From positions 57,192-121,191 of the forward strand of contig NZ_POTW01000007.1 in assembly GCF_003236295.1 (NCBI RefSeq): a stretch of 64,000 nt of DNA, given 5' to 3'. The position numbers and the translations under genes are program-made. This stretch comes from Jiangella anatolica. Lineage in GTDB: Bacteria; Actinomycetota; Actinomycetes; Jiangellales; Jiangellaceae. Positions 42,795-50,653 of this stretch are shown here, piece after piece (positions within the stretch are counted from its first letter, which is position 1; each line of letters begins with the position of its first letter). The notes below the pieces were generated by a model that did not search any database, was not told the DNA's origin, and saw only the letters and a list, made by a program, of their open reading frames with translations.

Positions 42795-43777
42795 CTGGGG
42801 CGGGGGAGGTCCAGACGACCCGGGGCGCAGTGGATGCCGGCGAGCTCGGCACCACGCTCATCCACGAGCACCTGTTCGTCCAGCACCCCGAGCTGCAACT
42901 GAACTTCCCCCACCCGGAATGGGACGAGGCGGCGGCGGTCGAGCGGGCCGTCGACGGGCTGCGGCGTCTCTGGGACCTCGGCGTCCGCACCGTCGTCGAC
43001 CTCACCGTGCTCGGCCTGGGCCGCGACGTCGCCCGGGTCGCCCGCGTGGCCGAGCGCAGCGCGGTGCGGATCGTCGTGTCGACCGGCTACTACACGGCCG
43101 ACGTGCTGCCCGCCTACTTCCACACCCACGGCCCCGGGCTGCTGGTCGACGGTCCGGACCCGCTGACCGAGTTCTTCGTCCGCGACCTCACCGAGGGGGT
43201 CGCGGGCACCGGGATCCGGGCCGGCATGCTGAAGGTCGTCACCGACCGGCCCGGCCTCACGGCGGACGTCCAGCGCGTGCTGACGGCGGCCGCGGAGGCG
43301 CACCTGCACACCGGCGTCCCCATCACGACGCACACGCACGCGGCGTCGCGGAACGGGCTGGACCAGCTGCGGTTCCTCACCGGCAGGGGAGTGGCGCCCG
43401 AGCGGGTCATCGTCGGCCACAGCGGGGACAGCGAGGACCTGGACTACCTGCGCGCGCTGATGGACACCGGCGCCACCATCGGGATGGACCGGTTCGGGAT
43501 GGAGCACGTGCTGCCCGACGAGCGGCGCGTCGCCGTAGTGCTCGACCTGCTCCGTCTCGGGTACGCCGACCGGATGGTGCTCTCGCACGACGCGGCCTTC
43601 TTCAGCCAGGTCACCCCGCCGTCCTGGCGCGCCGTCCACGCGCCGAACTGGCACATGGAGAACATCCCGCGCCGCATCGTGCCGCGGCTGGTCGCCGGCG
43701 GCGCCACCGAGGCCGACCTCCACCAGCTGCTCGTCGCCAACCCCGCGCGGCTGCTCGCTCCGGCGAAGGAGAGCTGA
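42791..43777 (+). CDS. Phosphotriesterase-family metal hydrolase (probable lactonase)
   Basis: Predicted 328 residues, GTG start inside the previous stop (GTGA). The binuclear metal site looks complete: HEH in TLIHEHLF, bridging Lys in GMLKVVTD, His in THTHAA, His in VGHSGD and Asp in LSHDAAF. The Lys is the carboxylated bridge of true phosphotriesterases and of phosphotriesterase-like lactonases, unlike the two paralogues at 59444 and 60461, which have Glu there. In a quinate operon it probably hydrolyses a lactone such as a quinide-type ester. No signal peptide. Its TGA overlaps the next ATG by one base. Confidence 0.85.
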   Translation: MTGAGEVQTTRGAVDAGELGTTLIHEHLFVQHPELQLNFPHPEWDEAAAVERAVDGLRRLWDLGVRTVVDLTVLGLGRDVARVARVAERSAVRIVVSTGYYTADVLPAYFHTHGPGLLVDGPDPLTEFFVRDLTEGVAGTGIRAGMLKVVTDRPGLTADVQRVLTAAAEAHLHTGVPITTHTHAASRNGLDQLRFLTGRGVAPERVIVGHSGDSEDLDYLRALMDTGATIGMDRFGMEHVLPDERRVAVVLDLLRLGYADRMVLSHDAAFFSQVTPPSWRAVHAPNWHMENIPRRIVPRLVAGGATEADLHQLLVANPARLLAPAKES

Positions 43778-45600
43778 TGCGCACGTCCATCGCCACCGTC
43801 TGCCTGAGCGGGACCCTGACGCAGAAGCTGCACGCCTGCGCCGAGGCCGGCTTCGACGGCGTCGAGATCTTCGAGCCGGACCTCGTCGCGGCGCCGGAGA
43901 GCCCGGAGGAGATCGCCGCCCTGGCCGGCCGCCTCGGCCTGTCGCTGGACCTGTACCAGCCGTTCCGCGACGCCGAGGGCGTGAGCGTCGAGGCGTTCGA
44001 CGCGGTGCTGCGCCGGGCCCGGGCGAAGTTCCGCCTGATGGCGCGCCTGGGCATCGACACCATGCTGGTGTGCAGCAACGTCGCCACGGCCACCGTCGAC
44101 GACGACGAGCACTCCGCGGCGCAGCTGCGCCGGCTCGGCGAGGAGGCCGCGCCGTACGGCGTCCGCCTGGCGTTCGAGGCGCTGGCCTGGGGCCGCTACG
44201 TCGACGACTACCGGCGGGCGTGGCGGATCGCGGAGCTGGCCGGCCACCCCGGCGTCGGCGTCTGCCTGGACAGCTTCCACATCCTGTCGCGCGGCCACGA
44301 CCCGTCGGCCATCGAGGCCATCCCCGGCGAGAAGATCTTCTTCCTGCAGCTGGCCGACGCGCCCGCGCTGACCATGGACGTCCTCTCCTGGAGCCGGCAC
44401 CACCGGCTCTTCCCCGGCGAGGGCGCCTTCGACCTCGCCCGGTTCGTCGGGCACGTTCTCGCCGCCGGTTACGGGGGCCCGCTGTCGCTGGAGGTGTTCA
44501 ACGACACGTTCCGGCAGACCGACGTGCTACGGACGGCGCAGCAGGCCAAGCGGTCGCTGCGGTGGCTGGAGGATCAGGTGGCCCGGTCCGGCGGCGCGGT
44601 GTCACTGCCCGGCGGGCCCGAGCGGCTGCCTGACGTCGACCCTCCCCGTGGCTTCGACTTCGTCGAGGTGAAGGCCGAGGACGCCGGCGAGGTGGACACG
44701 CTGCTGCGGCAGCTGGGCTTCACGTTCCGCGGCCGGCACCGCAGCAAGCCGGTCCGGCTGTGGGCGCACGGGCCGGCCCGGGTCGTGTGCAACGAGAACC
44801 TCGCCCGCGAGTGGCCGCCGACGCTGGCGGCCGTCGGGTTCGAGGTGGCCGACCCCAAGGCCGCCACCCAGCGGGCCGGCGAGCTGAAGGCGCCGCCCGT
44901 CTTCCGCCGCACCTACGCCGGCGAGCAGCCGTTGCCGGCGTTCCGGGCGCCGGACGGCACCGAGGTGTTCCTCGCCGGTGAGCCGGAGTGGGTCGCGGAG
45001 TTCGAGAGCGACGGCGCCGAGGTCCCTCCCGAGGACCCGGTCCTGACCGGCATCGACCACGTCAACCTGGCGCAGCCGTGGCAGGCCTTCGACGAGGCCG
45101 TCCTCTTCTACGGCAGCGTGCTCGGCCTGCGCTCGGCCGGATCGCAGGACGTCGCGGCGCCGACGGGGCTGGTGCGCAGCCAGGTGATCCGCAGCGCGGA
45201 CGGCGCCGTCCGGCTGGCCCTGAACGTCGCGCCGCCGGCCTACGACGACCCGCGCGGCTTCCCGCAGCACGTCGCGTTCGCCAGCTCCGACGTCATGCTG
45301 GCCGCCCGCGCCGCCCGGGCGCGGGGGCTGCGCTGGCTGCCGATCCCCGGCAACTACTACGACGACCTCGCCGCGCGGTTCGACCTGCCGGCGTCGCTGG
45401 TCGAGGAGATGCGCGAGCTCGGCGTGCTCTACGACCGCGACGAGAACGGCGACTTCCTGCACTTCTACACCGAGACGGCCGGGAGCGTGTTCTTCGAGGT
45501 GACCCAGCGCCGCGGCGGCTACGACGGGTACGGCGCGCCCAACGCCGCCGTCCGGCTGGCCGCCCAGCACCAGCGCGACCAGCGGCTGAGCCGCCGATGA
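43777..45600 (+). CDS. quiC: 3-dehydroshikimate dehydratase (QuiC1 type)
   Basis: Predicted 607 residues, close to Pseudomonas QuiC1 (about 635). The N-terminal TIM barrel (residues 1-270) carries the metal quartet Glu (AFEALAWG), Asp (CLDSFH), Gln (FLQLADAP) and Glu (LEVFND). The C-terminal HPPD-like half has His in IDHVNL, His in QHVAF and Glu in FFEVTQR. It dehydrates 3-dehydroshikimate to protocatechuate, the substrate of PcaHG at 13263-14556. It is a paralogue of the first two domains of the 911-residue fusion at 31423. It overlaps both neighbours by one to four bases within one operon. Confidence 0.93.
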   Translation: MRTSIATVCLSGTLTQKLHACAEAGFDGVEIFEPDLVAAPESPEEIAALAGRLGLSLDLYQPFRDAEGVSVEAFDAVLRRARAKFRLMARLGIDTMLVCSNVATATVDDDEHSAAQLRRLGEEAAPYGVRLAFEALAWGRYVDDYRRAWRIAELAGHPGVGVCLDSFHILSRGHDPSAIEAIPGEKIFFLQLADAPALTMDVLSWSRHHRLFPGEGAFDLARFVGHVLAAGYGGPLSLEVFNDTFRQTDVLRTAQQAKRSLRWLEDQVARSGGAVSLPGGPERLPDVDPPRGFDFVEVKAEDAGEVDTLLRQLGFTFRGRHRSKPVRLWAHGPARVVCNENLAREWPPTLAAVGFEVADPKAATQRAGELKAPPVFRRTYAGEQPLPAFRAPDGTEVFLAGEPEWVAEFESDGAEVPPEDPVLTGIDHVNLAQPWQAFDEAVLFYGSVLGLRSAGSQDVAAPTGLVRSQVIRSADGAVRLALNVAPPAYDDPRGFPQHVAFASSDVMLAARAARARGLRWLPIPGNYYDDLAARFDLPASLVEEMRELGVLYDRDENGDFLHFYTETAGSVFFEVTQRRGGYDGYGAPNAAVRLAAQHQRDQRLSRR

Positions 45601-46067
45601 CGGCGACGAAGGTGCACGTCCTCAACGGGCCGAACCTCAACCTGCTCGGCGCCCGCGAACCGGGCGTCTACGGCTCCGGCACGCTCGACGACCTCCGCCG
45701 CCGCTGCGAGCCGGCCGCGGCTGCTGCCGGGGTGGACTTGGACTTCCGGCAGTCCAACCACGAGGGCGAGCTGGTCGACTGGGTGCACGAGGCCGGGCGC
45801 GACGCCGCGGCGGGCGTCACCCTCGGTGCGGTGCTCAATCTCGGCGCGTACACGCACACCTCGATCGCCCTGCGCGACGCGGTCAGCGGGGCCGGGTTGC
45901 CCGCGATCGAGGTGCACCTCTCGAACGTGCACGCGCGCGAGCCGTTCCGCGATCACTCCCACCTCGCGCCGGTCGCCATCGGAGTCGTCGCCGGCCTGGG
46001 CCCCGACGGGTACGCCTACGCGATCGACGCCCTCGCCCGCCGCCGCGAGCACTCCACCAGGCGCTGA
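45597..46067 (+). CDS. aroQ: Type II 3-dehydroquinate dehydratase
   Basis: Predicted 156 residues; ATGA overlap with quiC. All family motifs are present: VLNGPNLNLLGARE, the catalytic Tyr in GVYGSGTL, QSNHEGELVDW, NLGAYTHTS and EVHLSNVHARE with the active-site His. It interconverts 3-dehydroquinate and 3-dehydroshikimate. As the last gene of a quinate-use operon it is probably the catabolic enzyme (QuiB role) rather than part of aromatic amino-acid synthesis. Confidence 0.95.
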   Translation: MTATKVHVLNGPNLNLLGAREPGVYGSGTLDDLRRRCEPAAAAAGVDLDFRQSNHEGELVDWVHEAGRDAAAGVTLGAVLNLGAYTHTSIALRDAVSGAGLPAIEVHLSNVHAREPFRDHSHLAPVAIGVVAGLGPDGYAYAIDALARRREHSTRR

Positions 46068-46159
46068 CGGGCGCCGGCCCTGGAGGGCGTCGGCCAGCTG
46101 CTGCGCCGCTCGGAGACGCGGGTGTCTCGTGGCCGGGGCGACCTTGGGCGGAACCGGCT

Positions 46160-46242
46160 GATGCCCGCGAAACCGGCGGATGCGCGCCACGCCGACGGTT
46201 CCGGGCCGGCGTCGGTCTGCGTCTGCCGGTTTCGCGGGCATC
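46160..46242. repeat. Long inverted repeat between convergent genes
   Basis: Arms 46160-46177 and 46225-46242 are perfect 18-bp complements (core CCCGCGAAACCGGC). Pairing continues inward with a few wobbles, and a smaller hairpin lies inside. It fills most of the 197-bp gap between aroQ (ends 46067) and the DUF1275 gene (ends 46265). It probably terminates both or is a mobile palindromic repeat. Nothing else is seen in the gap. Confidence 0.6.
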
Positions 46243-46264
46243 CGCCGTCGAGACCGGGCGGCGG

Positions 46265-46966
46265 TCAGCTCCGTGCCGCTTGCGGCTGACTTGTCGGCGC
46301 ACGCCGCTCGTGAAGGGCGCCGACGACGGTCACGGCGGCGATGACGACGCCGGCCAGCGCCAACCCCCACGCCGCGTGAATCCGTAGCAGCAGTGCCCCG
46401 GCAGCGGCTCCCGCGAGGATGAGGACGATCGCGAGCGTGCGGCGGGTGGCGCTGCCGCCCCGTCCCGCGCCGAACGGGGAGTCGGCGGCGAGTCCGGTGA
46501 TCGTGCTGGTGACGACGACGGTGGTGACGTCCTTCACCGCGATGTGACGGGCGGCGGCCGCCTGCAGGCCCATGCCGAGCGCGGCGAGCGTCGTCACCGT
46601 GACCATGGTCGCCTGGCCGGGCTCGTCGCCGGCCAGGATCAGGACAGCGGCCAGAGCGAACATGAGGGCGGCCACGACGGCGAACACCCAGGTGACGCCG
46701 GGGGTCCAGGGGCGGCCGGCGCGCCGGAGGACCCGGCCGGCGATGGCGGCGCCGGCCATGAAGCCCACCAGGGCGAGCGCCGGGCCCAGCACCGGGAGGT
46801 CGTCGGCGCCGGCGATGGCCATGCCGAGGATGACGACGTTGCCGGTCATGTTGCCGGTGAAGACCTTGTCGAGGCCGAGGTAGCCGATCGCGTCGTTGAT
46901 GCCGGTCGTGAACGTGAGCGCCAGCATGAGCCACAGGTGCATCCTCGGGGCGGGGATCGTTCTCAT
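46265..46966 (-). CDS. DUF1275 (YoaK-like) membrane protein
   Basis: Predicted 233 residues with about six hydrophobic helices. The family start is recognisable (LALTFTTGINDAIGYLGL followed by FTGNMTGNVVILG). The function of the family is not established. The gene is divergent from the GntR regulator, and a TTGGATCC-type site pair lies 23 bp before its start, so it is probably controlled by GntR. It may move a substrate or product of the neighbouring catabolic cluster, but that is only inference. Confidence 0.85.
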   Translation of the reverse strand: MRTIPAPRMHLWLMLALTFTTGINDAIGYLGLDKVFTGNMTGNVVILGMAIAGADDLPVLGPALALVGFMAGAAIAGRVLRRAGRPWTPGVTWVFAVVAALMFALAAVLILAGDEPGQATMVTVTTLAALGMGLQAAAARHIAVKDVTTVVVTSTITGLAADSPFGAGRGGSATRRTLAIVLILAGAAAGALLLRIHAAWGLALAGVVIAAVTVVGALHERRAPTSQPQAARS

Positions 46967-46988
46967 GGCACGACACCTTTCCCAGCAA

Positions 46989-47017
46989 CTGGATCCAAGA
47001 CGTGGAGTTTCGGATTC
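46989..47017. promoter_or_regulatory. GntR-type operator pair in the DUF1275/gntR divergent promoter
   Basis: CTGGATCCAA at 46989-46998 contains the perfect palindrome TGGATCCA; a weaker copy TCGGATTC begins at 47010, 21 bp later. Same family and spacing as the pairs at 47785, 48266 and 55041. Confidence 0.6.
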
Positions 47018-47064
47018 GCTACGATCTTCCGAGAGGCCCGAGACGCGAGGAAGCGAGACCGCGG

Positions 47065-47775
47065 ATGTCCGACACCACCGAGGAGAAGACCGGCCACGCG
47101 TTGGTCGACGACCTGGCCAGCCGCATCCGCAACCGCGTCATGTCCGGCGAGATCCCGATCGGCGCGCAGCTGCGCCAGGCGGAGCTGGCCGCGGACTTCG
47201 GCGTCAGCCGGACGCCGGTGCGCGAGGCGCTGCGCCAGCTGCAGAGCGGCGGCCTCATCGAGGTGCTGCCCAACCGCGGCGCCGTGGTGCGCGTGCCGGC
47301 GCCGTGGGAGGTGCGCGAGGCGTACGAGGTGCGCGCCCAGCTCGAGGCGCTCGCCGCCGCGCGCGCGGTCGACCGCATCACCGACGACCAGCTGGAGCAG
47401 CTGCGCCGGGCGAACCAGGAGATGTACGACAACTCGCTGGCCGAAAGCAGGAACGGCGCGGCCGGCCTGCCCGTCAGCCGGCTGGGCAACGACCGCTTCC
47501 ATACGCTGATCGCCGAGATCTCCGGCAACGCGCGGCTGGCCAAGGTCGTCAACGACATCAACGAGCTGTTCCCGCGCAACGTCTCGGCCCAGCTTATCGT
47601 CAACGACACCCGTCACCGGGACGAGAACTTCCGCGAGCACGAGCGCATTGTCGCGGCGCTGGCGGCGGGCGACACTGAGACGGCGGCCGCGGAGATGCGC
47701 GAGCACGTCATCAAGGCCGGCGAGCAGCTGGCCGAGTGGTACGAGAAGCGCTCCTCCACCGTCTTCCGCGGCTGA
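47065..47775 (+). CDS. GntR-family (FadR/FCD) transcriptional regulator
   Basis: Predicted 236 residues from ATG 47065; an in-frame ATG at 47002 would lie beside the operator and lacks a ribosome site. The N-terminal winged helix is typical (LASRIRNRVMSGEIPIGAQLRQAELAADFGVSRTPVREAL, read in segments). The C-terminal FCD effector domain has Asp/His metal positions (NDRFHTLIAEIS, EHERIVAALAAGD, REHVIKAG). It is the probable regulator of the 46-64 kb cluster through TTGGATCC sites located in front of itself, the cupin gene, the aminotransferase operon and the Rieske operon. Confidence 0.92.
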   Translation: MSDTTEEKTGHALVDDLASRIRNRVMSGEIPIGAQLRQAELAADFGVSRTPVREALRQLQSGGLIEVLPNRGAVVRVPAPWEVREAYEVRAQLEALAAARAVDRITDDQLEQLRRANQEMYDNSLAESRNGAAGLPVSRLGNDRFHTLIAEISGNARLAKVVNDINELFPRNVSAQLIVNDTRHRDENFREHERIVAALAAGDTETAAAEMREHVIKAGEQLAEWYEKRSSTVFRG

Positions 47776-47784
47776 GCATCACCG

Positions 47785-47816
47785 ATTGGATCCCAAACTT
47801 CATAGATTGGATGCTA
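47785..47816. promoter_or_regulatory. GntR-type operator pair upstream of the cupin gene
   Basis: ATTGGATCCCAA at 47785-47796 and ATTGGATGCTA at 47806-47816, starting 21 bp apart. They occupy the 84-bp gap between gntR and the cupin gene. Confidence 0.65.
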
Positions 47817-47859
47817 GCAGCTAGGGTGAGGTGAACCTCCGACCGGACGGGAGCCCGCC

Positions 47860-48216
47860 ATGACTGTGACCAATCGCCCCCTCGACGCCGCAGACCTGGA
47901 GGAGAAGCCGCTCGGCCCGCCGAGTGCGGAGCCGCTCGACGGCGAGATCCTGGTGCGCAGCCGCGTCGACTTCGCCACCGACGACCGGACGGTCATCTCC
48001 GGCGTCTGGGAGAGCGAGCCGGGCCGCTCCCGCTGGGAGTTCCTCACTCGCGGCGAGATCATCCACGTCATCGCCGGCCGGATGACGGTCCAGCGCGACG
48101 GCGAGGAGCCGGTCGAGGTGGCCGCCGGCGCGACGGCGTACTTCCCGATCGGGTGGTGCGGCGAGTGGACGGTCCACGAGCGACTGCGCAAGGTCTACGT
48201 CGTCTACAAGCCCTGA
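47860..48216 (+). CDS. Small cupin protein
   Basis: Predicted 118 residues, one cupin domain of the DUF861 type (SGVWESEPGRSRWEFLTRGE, HVIAGRMTVQRDG, GWCGEWTVHERLRKVYVVY). Such proteins are often enriched beside amine or amino-acid catabolism genes, where they may be small enzymes or metabolite sensors. It is a single-gene unit with its own GntR operator pair in front and another behind. Function unknown. Confidence 0.8.
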   Translation: MTVTNRPLDAADLEEKPLGPPSAEPLDGEILVRSRVDFATDDRTVISGVWESEPGRSRWEFLTRGEIIHVIAGRMTVQRDGEEPVEVAAGATAYFPIGWCGEWTVHERLRKVYVVYKP

Positions 48217-48265
48217 CCTGCGACCTCGGGAGTCCTGGCCGGCAGGCGAACACCTGCATGGCCGG

Positions 48266-48297
48266 ATTGGATCCACGTATGATAGTTTTGGATCCCT
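48266..48297. promoter_or_regulatory. GntR-type operator pair upstream of the aminotransferase operon
   Basis: ATTGGATCCACG at 48266-48277 and TTTGGATCCCT at 48287-48297; the TTGG cores start 21 bp apart (48267 and 48288). The pair ends 19 bp before the aminotransferase ATG. Confidence 0.7.
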
Positions 48298-48316
48298 AGC
48301 GGAAGGGCGATGCGAG

Positions 48317-49558
48317 ATGGATTCGATCGAGGCGGCACCTGCCACCGCCCTCGGCGCGCGAACGGAGATCGACGTCGCCGCCGAGCGTGCGCGTACCGTC
48401 GGCGCGGGTCTGTCCCACCACTTCAACGCGGCCGGCTCGGCGCTGCCGTCGCACGGCGTCATGACCGCCGTCGTCGACCACCTGCGCCTGGAGGAGCGGT
48501 ACGGCGGCTACGAGGCGGCGGCGGTGGCCCGCGAGCGCACCGAGGACGTGTACGCGGCGGCCGCGGAGCTGATCGGCGCGCGTGCCCACGAGATCGCCCT
48601 CTTCGACAGCGCCTCGACGGGGCTGCGGGTGATCGTCGACGCGCTCCGGCCGGGCAAGGGGGAGCGGATCGTCGCCTCCAGCACGACCTACGTCAGCCAC
48701 GCGATGCACCTCATGACGGTGGCCCGCGAGCACGAGGCCGAGCTGGTCGTCGCGCCGGTCGACGCTCAGCGGCAGGTGGACCTGGCCGCGCTCGACGCGC
48801 TGCTGGCCGACGGACGCCCGACCATCGTCACCGTCTCGCACATCCCCACGTCGTCGGGGCTGGTCGAGCCCGCCGAGCGGATCGGCGAGATCGCCCGGCG
48901 CCACGGCGCGACCTACGTGCTCGACGCCACCCAGTCCGTGGGGCACCTGACCGTCGACGTCGACGCGATCGGCTGCGACGCCCTCGTCACGACCGGCCGC
49001 AAGTTCCTGCGCGGCCCGCGCGGCACCGGCTTCGGCTACGTCCGGCAGTCGCTGCTGGAGCGGCTGACGCCGACGGCGCCGGACGTGCGCGGCGCGGAGT
49101 GGGTGTCGCGGTCGGGCTGGGAGCTCAACCTCACCGCGCGCCGGTTCGAGTCGTGGGAGAGTGCCGTCGCCGCGCGGCTCGGCCTCGGCGTCGGGCTGCG
49201 CGAGGCGCTGGAGCGTTCGCCGCAGACGACCCAGCGCTGGCTGCGGGCGCGCGGCCGGCAGCTGCGGTCCGCCCTCGCCGACGTGCCCGGCGTGACGATC
49301 GCCGACCCGGGCGAGGCCTCGTCGGCGATCGTGACGTTCGTCGTCGACGGCGTCGAGTGCCGCACCGTGGTCGAGCGGCTGGCGGCGCGCAACGTGCGCG
49401 TGGTGTCGGTGCCCGCGACGCACGGTCAGTGGGACCTCGGCGCGCGGTCGCTGCCGTCGGTCGTGCGCGCGTCGGTCCACGTCTACAACGACGACGACGA
49501 TCTCGACGCGCTCGTCGAGGGCGTGCGGGCCGTGGTCGCCGGGCGGGTGAGCGGATGA
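48317..49558 (+). CDS. Class V aminotransferase-like PLP enzyme
   Basis: Predicted 413 residues. The PLP Lys is probably Lys229 in TTGRKFLRGPRGTG, the cofactor Asp is in YVLDATQSVGH and a phosphate-binding segment lies in FDSASTGLRV. The family includes isopenicillin-N epimerase-like and cysteine-desulfurase-like enzymes, and the exact reaction cannot be given. It is the first gene of an operon continuing with an amino-acid oxidase, gamma-glutamyltransferase, copper amine oxidase and reductase, so an amino compound is the likely substrate. Its end overlaps the next gene as ATGA. Confidence 0.85.
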   Translation: MDSIEAAPATALGARTEIDVAAERARTVGAGLSHHFNAAGSALPSHGVMTAVVDHLRLEERYGGYEAAAVARERTEDVYAAAAELIGARAHEIALFDSASTGLRVIVDALRPGKGERIVASSTTYVSHAMHLMTVAREHEAELVVAPVDAQRQVDLAALDALLADGRPTIVTVSHIPTSSGLVEPAERIGEIARRHGATYVLDATQSVGHLTVDVDAIGCDALVTTGRKFLRGPRGTGFGYVRQSLLERLTPTAPDVRGAEWVSRSGWELNLTARRFESWESAVAARLGLGVGLREALERSPQTTQRWLRARGRQLRSALADVPGVTIADPGEASSAIVTFVVDGVECRTVVERLAARNVRVVSVPATHGQWDLGARSLPSVVRASVHVYNDDDDLDALVEGVRAVVAGRVSG

Positions 49559-50652
49559 CGCGCCACCCCGACGCGGACGTCGTCGTCGCCGGGCTCGGCG
49601 TGCACGGCAGCGCGGCCGCCGCGAGCCTGGCCCGCCGCGGCCGGCGGGTGATCGCACTGGACCGCTTTCCGCCGGGGCACGAGCGGGGCTCGTCGCACGG
49701 CCGGACCCGGATGATCCGCCGGGCCTATCCCAACCCGGTCTGGAACGAGTTCGTCGACCGCGCGTTCACCGCCTGGGCGGCGCTGGAGGCCGAGACCGGC
49801 GAACGGCTCGTCCACCGCACCGGCGGGCTGTACGCGTTCCGCGGCGAGCCGCGCCTGCAGGGACCGGACTGCGTCGTCGTCGACGATCCGGGCGAGCTGG
49901 CGCGCCGCATGCCCGGCCTCGCGGTGCCCGCCGGGTACGGTGCCGTCCACGATCCCGCCGCGGGTGTCGTCGAGGCGGCGAGGGCGCTGGCGGCCCTGCA
50001 GCGGGTCGCCGCGTCGCACGGCGCGCAGCTGCGGCACGGCGTCCGGGTGCACGGCTGGGAGCCGACGGCGACGGGCGTGCGCGTCACGACCGACGACGGC
50101 GAGCTGACGGCGGGCCGGCTCGTCGTCGCGGCCGGGAGCTGGTCCGGCGCGCTGGTGCCGGCACTGGCGCCGCTGCTGGAGGTCTGGCGGATCCTCACGA
50201 TCACGGTGCGGACCGGGCAGCCGGCCGGCCTGCCGCCGAACCTCGGCACGTTCTCCGTCGACCGCCCCGAAGGCCTCGTGTTCGGCATCCCCGACGCCGA
50301 CGGCAACGGCGTCAAGCTCGGCGTCGACGCCGGCCTCGTCTGGGACCCGGAACGCCCGGCCGACCCGCCGAGCCCGCAGGAGGTCGCCGGACTGCGTGAG
50401 CTCCTGGCCGGCTACGTGCCGGGACTGGACACCACCCCGGTCGAGCTGACCGCCTGCCTCTACACGATGACGCTGGACCGGCGGTTCGTCATCGGCCCGC
50501 TCGCCGCGGCCCCGCAGGTCGTGGTCGCGGCCGCCTGCTCCGGCCACGGCTTCAAGTTCGGGCCGGCCATCGGCGACGCGGTTGCCGATCTGTGCGACGG
50601 AAAGCCGCGCGACGACCTCGACTTCGTTTCGACGGCGCGGCGGGGGCTCTGA
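49555..50652 (+). CDS. FAD-dependent N-methyl-amino-acid oxidase (sarcosine oxidase/MTOX-like)
   Basis: Predicted 365 residues, close to monomeric sarcosine oxidase (about 390). The FAD motif is VAGLGVHGSAAAASLARRG, followed by the family segment GSSHGRTRMIRRAY. Cys301 in ACLYTMTLDRRF sits where MSOX carries its covalent flavin. It oxidises a secondary amine or N-methyl amino acid to an imine with release of peroxide, in the cytoplasm. In this operon it may demethylate or deaminate an intermediate. It is coupled to the aminotransferase gene and 1 bp from the next gene. Confidence 0.88.
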   Translation: MTRHPDADVVVAGLGVHGSAAAASLARRGRRVIALDRFPPGHERGSSHGRTRMIRRAYPNPVWNEFVDRAFTAWAALEAETGERLVHRTGGLYAFRGEPRLQGPDCVVVDDPGELARRMPGLAVPAGYGAVHDPAAGVVEAARALAALQRVAASHGAQLRHGVRVHGWEPTATGVRVTTDDGELTAGRLVVAAGSWSGALVPALAPLLEVWRILTITVRTGQPAGLPPNLGTFSVDRPEGLVFGIPDADGNGVKLGVDAGLVWDPERPADPPSPQEVAGLRELLAGYVPGLDTTPVELTACLYTMTLDRRFVIGPLAAAPQVVVAAACSGHGFKFGPAIGDAVADLCDGKPRDDLDFVSTARRGL

Positions 50653-50653
50653 C

